The notes under the pieces are model-generated. The model saw only the letters and a list, made by a program, of their open reading frames with translations, had not been told where the DNA came from and made no database searches. Both the position numbers and the translations under genes were made by a program. DNA of 64,000 nt from Gloeothece verrucosa PCC 7822 (lineage in GTDB: Bacteria; Cyanobacteriota; Cyanobacteriia; Cyanobacteriales; Microcystaceae): assembly GCF_000147335.1 (NCBI RefSeq), contig NC_014501.1, positions 744,001 through 808,000 of the forward strand. Reading direction: 5' to 3'. This document shows, piece by piece, positions 18,523 through 26,732 of the stretch (positions are counted from its first letter, which is position 1; every line of letters starts with the position of its first letter).

Positions 18523-18988
18523 TTTTTAAGAGTATAATCTTGCCTAATTGACTTTTCCCTCAGTTCTTCTACATAAGTACAAGAGTGCTTTTTTTACCTA
18601 GCAGATGTGAATGGTGCAAGAGTGCTAGGCAATTTCTCTATTTAAAAGCACTCATTTTTTATTGTTGCAGAATCTTGTGCATTTTTTTCGGTTTCAAAAT
18701 TTTTTCGTTTAAATATAAAATAATTGTCAAGGCGAGTTAATAAAATTCATTATTTTTAGAGTAATCTTTACACAAATTAAGTGTTTTTACTATTGGCGGG
18801 TGAACTGGCAAAAAAAATATTCAGAAATCATTCTGAAGTGATTATTGTAAATTGCTATTAAAATTGTCATATAAGGTAGTTAAATAGCCTTAATTTCTCG
18901 AGGAAAAATTAAAAAATATAAGTGCAAAAAGTAGAGTCAGATAAAAGTTATAAAGGTTGAAATAAGGGCATTCAGAACAGGAGCTATT
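18523..18988. other. 466-base spacer with repeat-based terminator
   Basis: No gene found. Two copies of AAGAGTGCT occur at about 18581 and 18619. The second pairs with AGCACTC at 18647-18653, then T-rich sequence. The rest is very AT-rich. This long leader precedes the radical SAM gene and has no obvious peptide frame. Confidence 0.4.
18620..18660 (+). terminator. Candidate terminator after DAHP synthase
   Basis: GAGTGCT (18620-18626) pairs with AGCACTC (18647-18653) round a 20-base loop, followed by ATTTTTT. The loop is long, so confidence is moderate. Confidence 0.4.
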
Positions 18989-20017
18989 ATGGTCAATTAC
19001 GGACTTAAAGGATTTGAATTTAATTTTGATCCTCAAATTGCTAAAAAAGCAATGGAAAAAAATGAAATGTTAGTTTTGGGTCTTGATTTTGCGCCGATAT
19101 GTCATTTAAATTGTAGTTATTGTGATCGCATTGAGGCGAGAAGAAAGATCCGTAAAGAGCTAACAGTTGAACAAAAAGTAGAGCTAATCAAAGAAGCTAA
19201 ATCTTTAGGATGTCAAACAGTAGAAATTCCGGGAGCCGGAGAACCTTTATTAGACCCTCATTTTTGGACTTATCTGGAAACCATAGCTGAACTCAATATG
19301 ATTGGGCTAGTATTTACTAGCGGCTATTCTAAAAAAGGAGCATTAATTAACGATTATACGGCTCAAAAACTGAATGAACTAGGAGCTTCAATTGTCCTAA
19401 AATTTGAAAGTATGGACACACAAGTTCAGGATAAAATGGTTCGCCAAAAAGGCTATGGTGAAAGCTGTTATCAAACACTACAAACGTTAATAGAAGCCGG
19501 ATTTACTCAATCTTCTCCTACGCGCTTGGGAATTCACACCGTTGTTACGCCGCATAATATAGATGATGTAACCAATATTTTGCGGATGTCTCGACAAAAT
19601 AATATTTTTCCCTATATTTCCTCTCTTATTCCCGGTGGAAATGCGCTAGATAATGACGGAAGTGCCATTATAACCCGAGAGGAAAGTTTAAATATTATCA
19701 AAATTCTAGCAGAAGTCGATAAAACCTTTGGCATAGAATATACCCCCACTTTACCAGTGGCGGCTGGATTTGTTTGTAATCAAATTAATGTGGGTTTATT
19801 TATCAACTTATATGGGGATATTTTTGAGTGCAGTGCTTGCGAATCTGTTCTTTGTAACGTGATCGAAGTGGGTGGACTTAAAGCGGCTTGGAATTTAGAG
19901 CAAGTTAAACAACGAAGAGTGAAATTTCAAAACGGATATTGTCCGACGAGAGAAGCCTATTGGGATTCTGTATCTGAAGAGAATTTATCTTTTAAACCTG
20001 TTGCGATTGCCAGTTAA
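18989..20017 (+). CDS. Radical SAM enzyme with extra C-terminal cysteines
   Basis: ATG 18989 follows GGAGC by about 5 bases. The CxxxCxxC cluster motif is C38, C42 and C45 in CHLNCSYC, which binds the SAM-cleaving 4Fe-4S cluster. The PGAGEPLLDPHFW segment is the SAM-binding GxGEPL stretch. The barrel extends to about residue 240. C-terminal Cys residues (FVCN, ECSACESVLC, GYCPTREA) look like a reduced SPASM/twitch auxiliary-cluster domain. Such enzymes modify peptides or act on nucleosides and lipids. No precursor peptide is seen in the flanks, so the substrate is unknown. Confidence 0.85.
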   Translation: MVNYGLKGFEFNFDPQIAKKAMEKNEMLVLGLDFAPICHLNCSYCDRIEARRKIRKELTVEQKVELIKEAKSLGCQTVEIPGAGEPLLDPHFWTYLETIAELNMIGLVFTSGYSKKGALINDYTAQKLNELGASIVLKFESMDTQVQDKMVRQKGYGESCYQTLQTLIEAGFTQSSPTRLGIHTVVTPHNIDDVTNILRMSRQNNIFPYISSLIPGGNALDNDGSAIITREESLNIIKILAEVDKTFGIEYTPTLPVAAGFVCNQINVGLFINLYGDIFECSACESVLCNVIEVGGLKAAWNLEQVKQRRVKFQNGYCPTREAYWDSVSEENLSFKPVAIAS

Positions 20018-20025
20018 AACGAACC

Positions 20026-20072
20026 GGGAACAGAAACAAGTTTTGCCTGTTCTCTGTTCTCTGTTCTCTCAC
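20026..20072 (+). repeat. GAACAG/CTGTTC hairpin and CTGTTCT repeats
   Basis: GAACAG (20028-20033) and CTGTTC (20047-20052) form a short stem after the radical SAM gene, followed by two further TCTGTTCTC-like copies. It may terminate that gene. Confidence 0.4.
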
Positions 20073-20132
20073 TCAACCGTGTATCGGTGATATAAAGAAG
20101 AAATGCTGCTGAAATATAGGGCGTTTAAAGGG

Positions 20133-23100
20133 TTAGAAAATATCACCTCCTGCTGTTAGAACAGGCGCTCGCTCAGACACAATAATGAACCCCACCGCAT
20201 CTAAATAAAGGCGAGGAGAACTAATCGCTTTTAATAAAGTGGCACTGAGGGCGGTTTCAAATTCGAGTTCTTTGGCTAAAGAGTCATGGGAAAAACGGTT
20301 ATAGCGGCACTGTAATTGATGAAGACGAGTGTCTAATTTTCTCTTGGCTATCTCGGTTTGTTTCTGACAGTATTCTCGAAAATGGGGCGATTCCTTGAGG
20401 GATTTTTCAGCCGTTTTGCCCGCCTGATAGCATAAATTTTGCCACTCACTCGGATCAATAAATTCATCGAAGATCTCTAGGCGTTCTTTGGCTAGGTTAT
20501 AGTCTCGAAAGTCGTCATTTTTCCTCACATAAGGACGAGACAAAATTTTTAAGAGGGCTTCATCTTCTACCCGTTGTAAATTTACATCTAAAAAGACCGT
20601 TTCCATTAAAGGGGGAAATAACCCATCTCTTTGACGTTTTAGGGCTTTTTCATGAAACTGCTTAGGGCTAAAACTTTGAATAATGGATTGAATTTCTGTC
20701 CAGTCAAGTTCGATCAAATAATCAAAGCGAAACCCTAGCCATTCTCCGCCTCTTTTACTATCCCATGTTGGTTCTTGCCGCCACATAGCAAAGGCTTTTC
20801 CCCGTTCATCTAAGTTTAGATAATTGGTTAATGTATCAATTAATTCTTCTCCGATTCTGTAGAGGTGAACCCCTGAATATTTATTGGCTACACGACGGTT
20901 ATAAACGCCTTTATTTTTGGTGTAAGCGGCAAAATAATTTTTCAAGTCTTTGAGAGGAATTAAAGTCTGTTGTGTGGCTTTATAATGACGAACCTCTGCC
21001 AAATTTTCGTCATACAATCGCTGAAATCTCAAAGCACTACATAGCCATCCTTCGGTTGCTTTTTCAAGGTTTTTATGGTTTTGATCATAACTGTCAAGGT
21101 CTTCAAAATAATCCCTAGCTACCTCGGAGCGAAGATCAATTTCATCTAAGACGGTTTGTTCACTGATCTTGACTTTTTCATTTTCCACCTCGCTTTGAAT
21201 CTGTCCAATTATTTCTTGCCATCCGCTTGCCCCTGACTTAAACAAAGTTTTTTCAAGTTCAGGCAGACTAGCCTCAACATAAAATTGTAAACTCGAAATA
21301 GAATGATTAAAAATTCCTAAGCCTTCACTGAGCAATTGATACCAAGCGGCGGATGGACTATCGGGTAAATCAACGCCGGCTAGTAACCAAGAATTGAGAT
21401 TGATTTTTCCTCCTATTCGATCAACTCTTCCTAAACGTTGTTCTAATTGATTCGGCGAAAAAGGTAAATCAAAATGAATCACCCCATCGATAAATTGTAA
21501 GTTTCTTCCTTCTTCTCCCGAAGCATCAGCTACTAACAGAAAACATTGAGGGTCAGTTTTAAAACGATTTAGATTAGTTTCAATGGTATCTCGATTGTCA
21601 CCGGTGCGATGACTAACCACTGTATTCGCTCCAAAGATAGCTGAAATAAAATCAATAATGGCAGTACAACTGCCGGTAAAACTGGTAAAAATCATCAATT
21701 TTGGAAACTTATCTGCGGCGAAGGGACGCAGAATTCTTTGCTGAATTTCGTTTTGTAACTTAGTTAAATTTCCTTTCAGTTTTTGCAGGTTTAGATGATC
21801 CGCTAGATGGTACAAAATAACGATTTTTAGTAATTCTAATCTATCGCCATCTTCCGAAGGGCTTTTCAATAGGTTAACAATAGATTTTAAAATGGCACTT
21901 TCTCCCTCAAAAAGAGGCGTTTTAGTTAAGAGCGTGCTATTATTTTGCCCCCATTCTAATCTTAAAGCGCTAGAACCTACCCCTCTCAAACGCGATTCAA
22001 GGAGTTGTTGTAGTATTCCTAACCAAGTGTTACTCGCCCGAAACAGTAATAGGAAAATGCGCTGATAATTGGCTTCATCAGGGGCGGCAGTGCGCCATTC
22101 TTCTAATAATTCATGAAGAGAATAAGCCCGTTCATCTAAATCATATTCTAGTTTTGGGACTGCGTTACGATCAAAAATGACATCGGATACGGTAGCGCGA
22201 CGGTTACGCAGCATTCGCCGATGAAGCCGGTAAGTGTCGCTAATATAGGTACGGATGGCGCGAATCTGCTGATCAATGACTTCACTGTCTGGGTTTTCTA
22301 ACTCGGTTTGTAACTGGTTAGTGAGGGTTAAAAGATAGGTATCTTCTGAAAATAGGGACTCTAGGGTGCTAAGACTTTTTTTAAGGACAAAGGGGTCACA
22401 TCCTTCGTTAAAAGTTAATAAAACCCGTCCGATGTTTTGGCGTTTGTGAACTCGTTCTCTAAACCCTTCTAGATCATCTAATGAATAGGTGGTTGGATCG
22501 AGAAGGTGTAACATGGCTAGAAAGTCCTGTTCGTGGTTAAGCACAGGAGTCGCAGACAGAAGCAACAAGCGAGGACAATGATGGGCTAATTTCCGACAGG
22601 TGTCAAAACAGCGACGTTGTGAAGGGTCATCGGATCTGGCCATGGCGGCGATGTGATGGGCCTCATCAATAATGAGAAACTCATAAGCATCAGTGGAATT
22701 TTGCACTTGCTTCCAGTCTTCACTGGCCAGAATGGTGACTCGCTCCCGAAACTGTGATAGATAAAATTTATCTTCGAGTTCTTGTCTCCACTGATAAACC
22801 AGATAGGAGGGAACCACAATTAAGGCCGACGCGGTCAGTGTATCCAAGAGAAACTGACGCAAAATGACCCCCGCTTCGATGGTTTTACCAAGACCCACTT
22901 CATCGGCTAAAAGGTAGCGTCCGATGGGATCTTCTAACACCCGGCGCACTACTTCTACTTGATGAGGATAGAGTTCTATATTCGCTGAGAGTAACCCGGT
23001 CATTCCCCGACTCACCGCGCGTTGTTTAATTAAAGATTGAAGAAACCGCGAACGCTGGTTGTGAAAGTAGGGGGTTTCTTGTCCCTTCATCGCTAGGATG

Positions 23101-23441
23101 TCCATCGGATCATCGATGGGAAGGTCGCATCTAACGTATATTTCGCTTTCTGTGGCAAAGGTGTGTTTACTGTCGGGTAAATCTATTTGATATTGCTGGT
23201 TTTCTTCGTCCCATGCGTAAATTCTGCCTATTTGCCAAGTATCTGTTCCATATAAATTAAGATAACATCTGGTTTGACGTTGCAGTCTGACGCGACGGAT
23301 AGAAGCGAGGGGAACCGTTTGAGTCATACGCTGTCCAACCGAATAGAAATACTCAACAGTGGCATTAGGTTGCTCTGCTGCTATGAGTTTTCCTATACCA
23401 AAATCATTTTCACTTGAACAGACGAGAAAACCTAAATTCAT
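20133..23441 (-). CDS. Large SNF2/RapA-like helicase (DpdE-like)
   Basis: 1102 aa SF2 ATPase. Residues 1-90 are a Tudor/KOW-like beta domain (GKLIAAEQPNATVEYFYSVG, LASIRRVRL). Then Walker A in LADEVGLGKTIEAGV (about 177-190), Walker B DEAHH (about 258), SATPVLNHEQDF, and the C-terminal motor with EEGRNLQFIDGVIHFDLPFS and QRLGRVDRIG (about 672). The tail is long and charged. The architecture resembles RapA and the DpdE proteins of 7-deazaguanine DNA modification systems, but no other dpd gene is near, so it is a solitary copy here. It probably remodels DNA-protein complexes; a defence role is inference. Confidence 0.8.
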   Translation of the reverse strand: MNLGFLVCSSENDFGIGKLIAAEQPNATVEYFYSVGQRMTQTVPLASIRRVRLQRQTRCYLNLYGTDTWQIGRIYAWDEENQQYQIDLPDSKHTFATESEIYVRCDLPIDDPMDILAMKGQETPYFHNQRSRFLQSLIKQRAVSRGMTGLLSANIELYPHQVEVVRRVLEDPIGRYLLADEVGLGKTIEAGVILRQFLLDTLTASALIVVPSYLVYQWRQELEDKFYLSQFRERVTILASEDWKQVQNSTDAYEFLIIDEAHHIAAMARSDDPSQRRCFDTCRKLAHHCPRLLLLSATPVLNHEQDFLAMLHLLDPTTYSLDDLEGFRERVHKRQNIGRVLLTFNEGCDPFVLKKSLSTLESLFSEDTYLLTLTNQLQTELENPDSEVIDQQIRAIRTYISDTYRLHRRMLRNRRATVSDVIFDRNAVPKLEYDLDERAYSLHELLEEWRTAAPDEANYQRIFLLLFRASNTWLGILQQLLESRLRGVGSSALRLEWGQNNSTLLTKTPLFEGESAILKSIVNLLKSPSEDGDRLELLKIVILYHLADHLNLQKLKGNLTKLQNEIQQRILRPFAADKFPKLMIFTSFTGSCTAIIDFISAIFGANTVVSHRTGDNRDTIETNLNRFKTDPQCFLLVADASGEEGRNLQFIDGVIHFDLPFSPNQLEQRLGRVDRIGGKINLNSWLLAGVDLPDSPSAAWYQLLSEGLGIFNHSISSLQFYVEASLPELEKTLFKSGASGWQEIIGQIQSEVENEKVKISEQTVLDEIDLRSEVARDYFEDLDSYDQNHKNLEKATEGWLCSALRFQRLYDENLAEVRHYKATQQTLIPLKDLKNYFAAYTKNKGVYNRRVANKYSGVHLYRIGEELIDTLTNYLNLDERGKAFAMWRQEPTWDSKRGGEWLGFRFDYLIELDWTEIQSIIQSFSPKQFHEKALKRQRDGLFPPLMETVFLDVNLQRVEDEALLKILSRPYVRKNDDFRDYNLAKERLEIFDEFIDPSEWQNLCYQAGKTAEKSLKESPHFREYCQKQTEIAKRKLDTRLHQLQCRYNRFSHDSLAKELEFETALSATLLKAISSPRLYLDAVGFIIVSERAPVLTAGGDIF

Positions 23442-23532
23442 AATTGCTCACGATGGGGTTGTCTTTAATAGTTAGGTTTCCCTAGTTTAAAAATAAATTA
23501 ACCTATTTTTTGAGATTTTTTTGAGATGACTA

Positions 23533-23580
23533 GGGAAGGGGAAGGGGAAGGGGAAAGGGGGAAGGGGAAAGGGGAAAAGA
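23533..23580 (+). repeat. Polypurine (GGGGAA)n tract
   Basis: 48 bases of G and A only on the + strand, in the 150-base spacer before the SNF2 gene start and after the 594-aa gene. Same kind as 7934-7973. Confidence 0.65.
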
Positions 23581-23593
23581 GAATTTTAGCAAC

Positions 23594-25378
23594 TTAATGG
23601 CTATTTTTATTGCCTCTAACCCAATTCCAAAACTTTAACCCCTGTTCCTCTAACCAAAAGATCACGCGATCTAAGGTTTCTAAAATTTTTACTAAAGGAT
23701 GTTTAACATAACCGACCGGTGTCGCTTCGGTTTCAATCCATTCAGGTTTTGCTTCTAATTCCTCTACTTTAGCAGAAATAGGCGTAATTTCTAGGTTTTT
23801 TGCTGTAGCCGCTTCATTTAAAGGAGATGGGGCGGGTGTTGGTAAGGGTTTTTCGAGCGTGAGAGATTGAGCTTTATTTTCTTGAGTTAGAGTTTGTTTG
23901 AAGGTTTCTAAAAGACTCTTTTTAGATTTAATTTCTCGGGAAGTTCCCGCTAGTTTTGCGGGTTCAGAACTCATCCCATCATTAGGTTTTTTCGGATTTT
24001 CTCGGGGGATATTTTCGGAAAATAAATCTTCTTTCGATAACCAGGGATCGGGTTCTGGTTCTTGAGATAAGGGTTTTCTTGATGGAGTCGATAATCTTGC
24101 TCGATTTGGATTTCCTCCTCCTAACAATTGTTTTTTAGTTTGTCCAAAGAAATAATCAATAGCCGCTTGAATCAAAATTTGGATTTGAAAAGGATCGGAT
24201 TCTGCGGGGGTCAGGGTTAAAGGTTTTTGTGTGAGTTGTTCTCTCTTTCCCTTAATGGTTAAATGGATGTCTGTCGGGGGAAGGAGTTGAGGGGAAATAT
24301 CTGTATTGCCCAAGGCGGCTGTCTCCCCGTGCGGAACTCGTTCCGCACCCCAATGAGCTAAATAAGCCATGCTGTCTGTGGGGGATTTTTTTAAGGAAAA
24401 GGCTTCTTTTTGTTCAACTCGTTCGGCTTTTCTTTCTCCAAAAAAGTATTCAAGAGCGGCTTGTATAATGACTTGTATTCGGCCTAGATTAACCGAATAA
24501 TGATCTAAGGTTTCAATAGAGGTTAAGACCTGGTATTGAGTTTCTCTAGGAATCGATTTTATGGGTTCAGTTAGGGTTGTAGAAACGGTAATATTATTGA
24601 TCCCAGAGCGACGAACGAGGGTTGATTCTCCAAAAAGATTGATCGCGTTGGCCAGTTCGCCAGTTTGTATCCAACGCATTACTGTCCAAAACCAACGCAC
24701 AGGCGGCAAAACTTGAGGGCTGTTAATTTGAAACGAAGGGATTAAAGAAGGAAATTTTTTAGCCGCTTGCAGTTCTAAGCGTCGTTGATACTGATAATTG
24801 GCAAGCTCGCTAACAATACGCTGTTTGAGTTGTTCTTGTTGAGCCGGGTAAAAAATATCTATTAAAAGATTGTTTGAACTTACTAATACTAATTTCTGAT
24901 TTTGTAGCAGTGTTGCTAGTCCCTGAATTTCTATATTTTGGCTAAAAGGCTCGATGGGAACTTTTTCTAAAGGGGCACTGACGGCTGAGGGGGAAATGGT
25001 GTCTTGAGCTTCGGATAACCAAGGCTCAAGGGTTTTTAAAATCTGTTCAATGGGTTGATCACAAGTAACGGGAACAGATCCAGAATTAGAAGAAGATGGG
25101 GAAAGCAGAAATTGTTGTTGTGCAATTTTTTGTTGCAGTTGGCGTTGAACCATCCGTCCGGTTTGTACCAGCAAATACAGGGGATAGACAAGGATTTGCA
25201 CCCCCATTTCTACAGCATTTTTTAACTGTCGCCCTGTCCGATTTAATTGTTCTTTCAAGCGAAGGGATTGACGATTGAATAGGTTAAGCAGTCGGCTTTG
25301 ATAGGGATTGGTAGGGGGTGAAGACATCTGTCTAACAAGCGGATAAGGAATTTGCTGACTTGGCGTTTCATCCTCCAA
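23594..25378 (-). CDS. Unknown 594-aa cyanobacterial protein
   Basis: No enzyme motif seen. The N-terminus is Pro/Gln rich, then a helical stretch (LKEQLNRTGRQLKNAVEMGV and VYPLYLLVQTGRMV) that may be membrane-associated. Two similar modules follow, each with VIIQAALEYFFG or LIQAAIDYFFG (about residues 300 and 400), a duplicated helix. The C-terminal third is a disordered Lys/Pro/Ser-rich linker ending in an aromatic helix (LDRVIFWLEEQGLKFWNWV). Around residues 340-352 the sequence WGAERVPHG comes from an in-frame palindromic DNA repeat (24329-24348). Function unknown. Confidence 0.65.
   Translation of the reverse strand: MEDETPSQQIPYPLVRQMSSPPTNPYQSRLLNLFNRQSLRLKEQLNRTGRQLKNAVEMGVQILVYPLYLLVQTGRMVQRQLQQKIAQQQFLLSPSSSNSGSVPVTCDQPIEQILKTLEPWLSEAQDTISPSAVSAPLEKVPIEPFSQNIEIQGLATLLQNQKLVLVSSNNLLIDIFYPAQQEQLKQRIVSELANYQYQRRLELQAAKKFPSLIPSFQINSPQVLPPVRWFWTVMRWIQTGELANAINLFGESTLVRRSGINNITVSTTLTEPIKSIPRETQYQVLTSIETLDHYSVNLGRIQVIIQAALEYFFGERKAERVEQKEAFSLKKSPTDSMAYLAHWGAERVPHGETAALGNTDISPQLLPPTDIHLTIKGKREQLTQKPLTLTPAESDPFQIQILIQAAIDYFFGQTKKQLLGGGNPNRARLSTPSRKPLSQEPEPDPWLSKEDLFSENIPRENPKKPNDGMSSEPAKLAGTSREIKSKKSLLETFKQTLTQENKAQSLTLEKPLPTPAPSPLNEAATAKNLEITPISAKVEELEAKPEWIETEATPVGYVKHPLVKILETLDRVIFWLEEQGLKFWNWVRGNKNSH
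24329..24348. repeat. GTGCGGAAC palindrome, copy 1, in frame in a gene
   Basis: GTGCGGAACTCGTTCCGCAC, perfect 9-bp arms with a 2-base centre, inside the 594-aa gene. Read on the minus strand it encodes AERVPH. An identical 20-mer lies at 42435-42454. Confidence 0.8.
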
Positions 25379-25399
25379 ATTATACTCGTAAATGATGGG

Positions 25400-26008
25400 T
25401 TATGTAGCAGGTGTTTTATCGATTGGTGAAGGTTTGGGAATAGAAAAATATTTCCAGAGTTTTTGCAGCGCGAAAATGATTGTACCTAAAACTAATAGCC
25501 CGGCTACCACTGGCAGGGTAACAGCCAGAACAGATAGCCCGGCGGCGGCAATCAATTCAACAGTCGCTAAGATAGGATTAGTCAATCCTCCTGATGTTGC
25601 GCTACTTCCCACTCTTAAGATATTCATCAAGCCTTTGGTTAATCCGGCTGTACCGCCGCCAGCTACCACTGCTAAAGTCCATTGTACAAGGGGATTCATT
25701 TCAGGGGTGACGTTGGCGGTTACCACTGTACCGGCAATAAAGGCGGCAGGGGTGGCAACGGTATCAAGCAAATGATCAAACCAAGGAATATAATAGCCGG
25801 CTATCTCCAGCAAGCAAGCCGCCCCAAACACCCCTAAAGCTTGAGGCGTTTCTACCCAATTAAAGTCTGTTGGTAGGTCTAAATGTCCCACCACCGCCGC
25901 CGCACTTAAGACTAACAGGGGGACAAATACCCGGAAACCCGCCGCCGCACTTAAGCTTATGCCTAATAAGATTTCAACAAGGCTATCTAGGTTAATGATG
26001 TCAGTCAA
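25400..26008 (-). CDS. DUF4126 membrane protein
   Basis: About 202 aa with four to six hydrophobic segments (EILLGISLSAAAGFRVFVP, AACLLEIAGYYIPWFDHL, LAVVAGGGTAGLTKG, LLVLGTIIFALQKLW), matching the DUF4126 family of unknown function. Start chosen at TTG 26008 because AAGGAGG (26014-26020) lies 5 bases upstream; the longer frame from 26128 begins with a Pro/Arg-rich stretch unlike the family. No neighbour gives a functional hint. Confidence 0.8.
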   Translation of the reverse strand: MTDIINLDSLVEILLGISLSAAAGFRVFVPLLVLSAAAVVGHLDLPTDFNWVETPQALGVFGAACLLEIAGYYIPWFDHLLDTVATPAAFIAGTVVTANVTPEMNPLVQWTLAVVAGGGTAGLTKGLMNILRVGSSATSGGLTNPILATVELIAAAGLSVLAVTLPVVAGLLVLGTIIFALQKLWKYFSIPKPSPIDKTPAT

Positions 26009-26128
26009 TTGATCCTCCTTAATGTAGGCTCGAATTAAAGGTAAAGTCGTGAGCAGGCGCAGTTGGTGGGGTGGGCAAGGTGGCGGCTGTGACCGGACAA
26101 TTTCGGCCCCATAGCTCCTTTGTCCCAC

Positions 26129-26359
26129 CCGGAATTGGAGATCTCGGTTTTCCCCTTCTTCTTATTGTTTGAAAAAGGAAGTTAAGTAGTTATAAATTTT
26201 TCTAAGGACTGTAAATTTATTTTAATTTCTCACACCCTACTTTTTACAATCCGTCTTTTTTTGTCGAGCTACTTAACGCGGATTTAACCTCAGTACCTTG
26301 AGAAAACGATGAAACTTTAAGCCAAGAACAAATGTTTGGTTACTGGTATTAATTGAAAG
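26129..26359. other. Spacer with no gene seen
   Basis: 231 AT-rich bases between the DUF4126 gene start and the small membrane gene; it must contain the former's promoter, but none is clear. Confidence 0.35.
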
Positions 26360-26449
26360 TTATTTATCATTGAGAATATTGATCTCTAGACCGAATACAA
26401 AGATTACTACAGGCGCAGTAACAAAAAGTATCCATTCAAAAGGTGTCAT
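26360..26449 (-). CDS. 29-residue single-pass membrane protein
   Basis: ATG 26449 has an excellent AGGAGGT (26456-26462) 6 bases upstream. It encodes a short leader (MTPFEW), a hydrophobic helix (ILFVTAPVVIFVFGL, about 15 residues) and a polar tail EINILNDK. The size and shape resemble the tiny subunits of photosystems, cytochrome b6f or NDH (PetN, PsbM, PsaM types), but the sequence matches none of those I know. The longer open frame reaching 26608 is probably untranslated leader. Likely a real small gene. Confidence 0.6.
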   Translation of the reverse strand: MTPFEWILFVTAPVVIFVFGLEINILNDK

Positions 26450-26661
26450 GTCAATACCTCCTATTAAAAGGCTAATAGATACACTTATGATTGAGGATTT
26501 TATATTAACAATTGTAATTGAATTTTGAGGAACTTTGAGTAGACCAAAAGATAGAGAAAAAAAACTCAGCCGTAAAGAAATAGGAGGAGAGCAATGGCGA
26601 CAGTTCAAAAAAAAATTTTTAAGCCTTTAAAAGGGAATTTTTTACCGTTTTTTGGGGCCCA

Positions 26662-26732
26662 GTTAACCCTGTAGAGACATTAGATACAACGTCTCTACGC
26701 TCTCAGAGGTGATCAACCCGGATTGGGTTAAC
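26662..26732. repeat. Nested inverted repeat at the crtO 3' end
   Basis: Inner arms GTAGAGACATT (26671-26681) and AACGTCTCTAC (26688-26698), a dispersed cyanobacterial MITE-like hairpin. Outer arms are GTTAACCC (26662-26669) and GGGTTAAC (26725-26732), the latter running into the crtO stop. May act as terminator between crtO and the small membrane gene. Confidence 0.6.

Noticed and set aside
18523..18660. Repeated AAGAGTGCT units as a CRISPR or iteron array
   Set aside because: Only two direct copies and one inverted half; better explained as a hairpin terminator.
26450..26608. Longer 82-aa form of the small membrane protein
   Set aside because: The strong AGGAGGT sits just before ATG 26449; the extra N-terminus is basic and low complexity.
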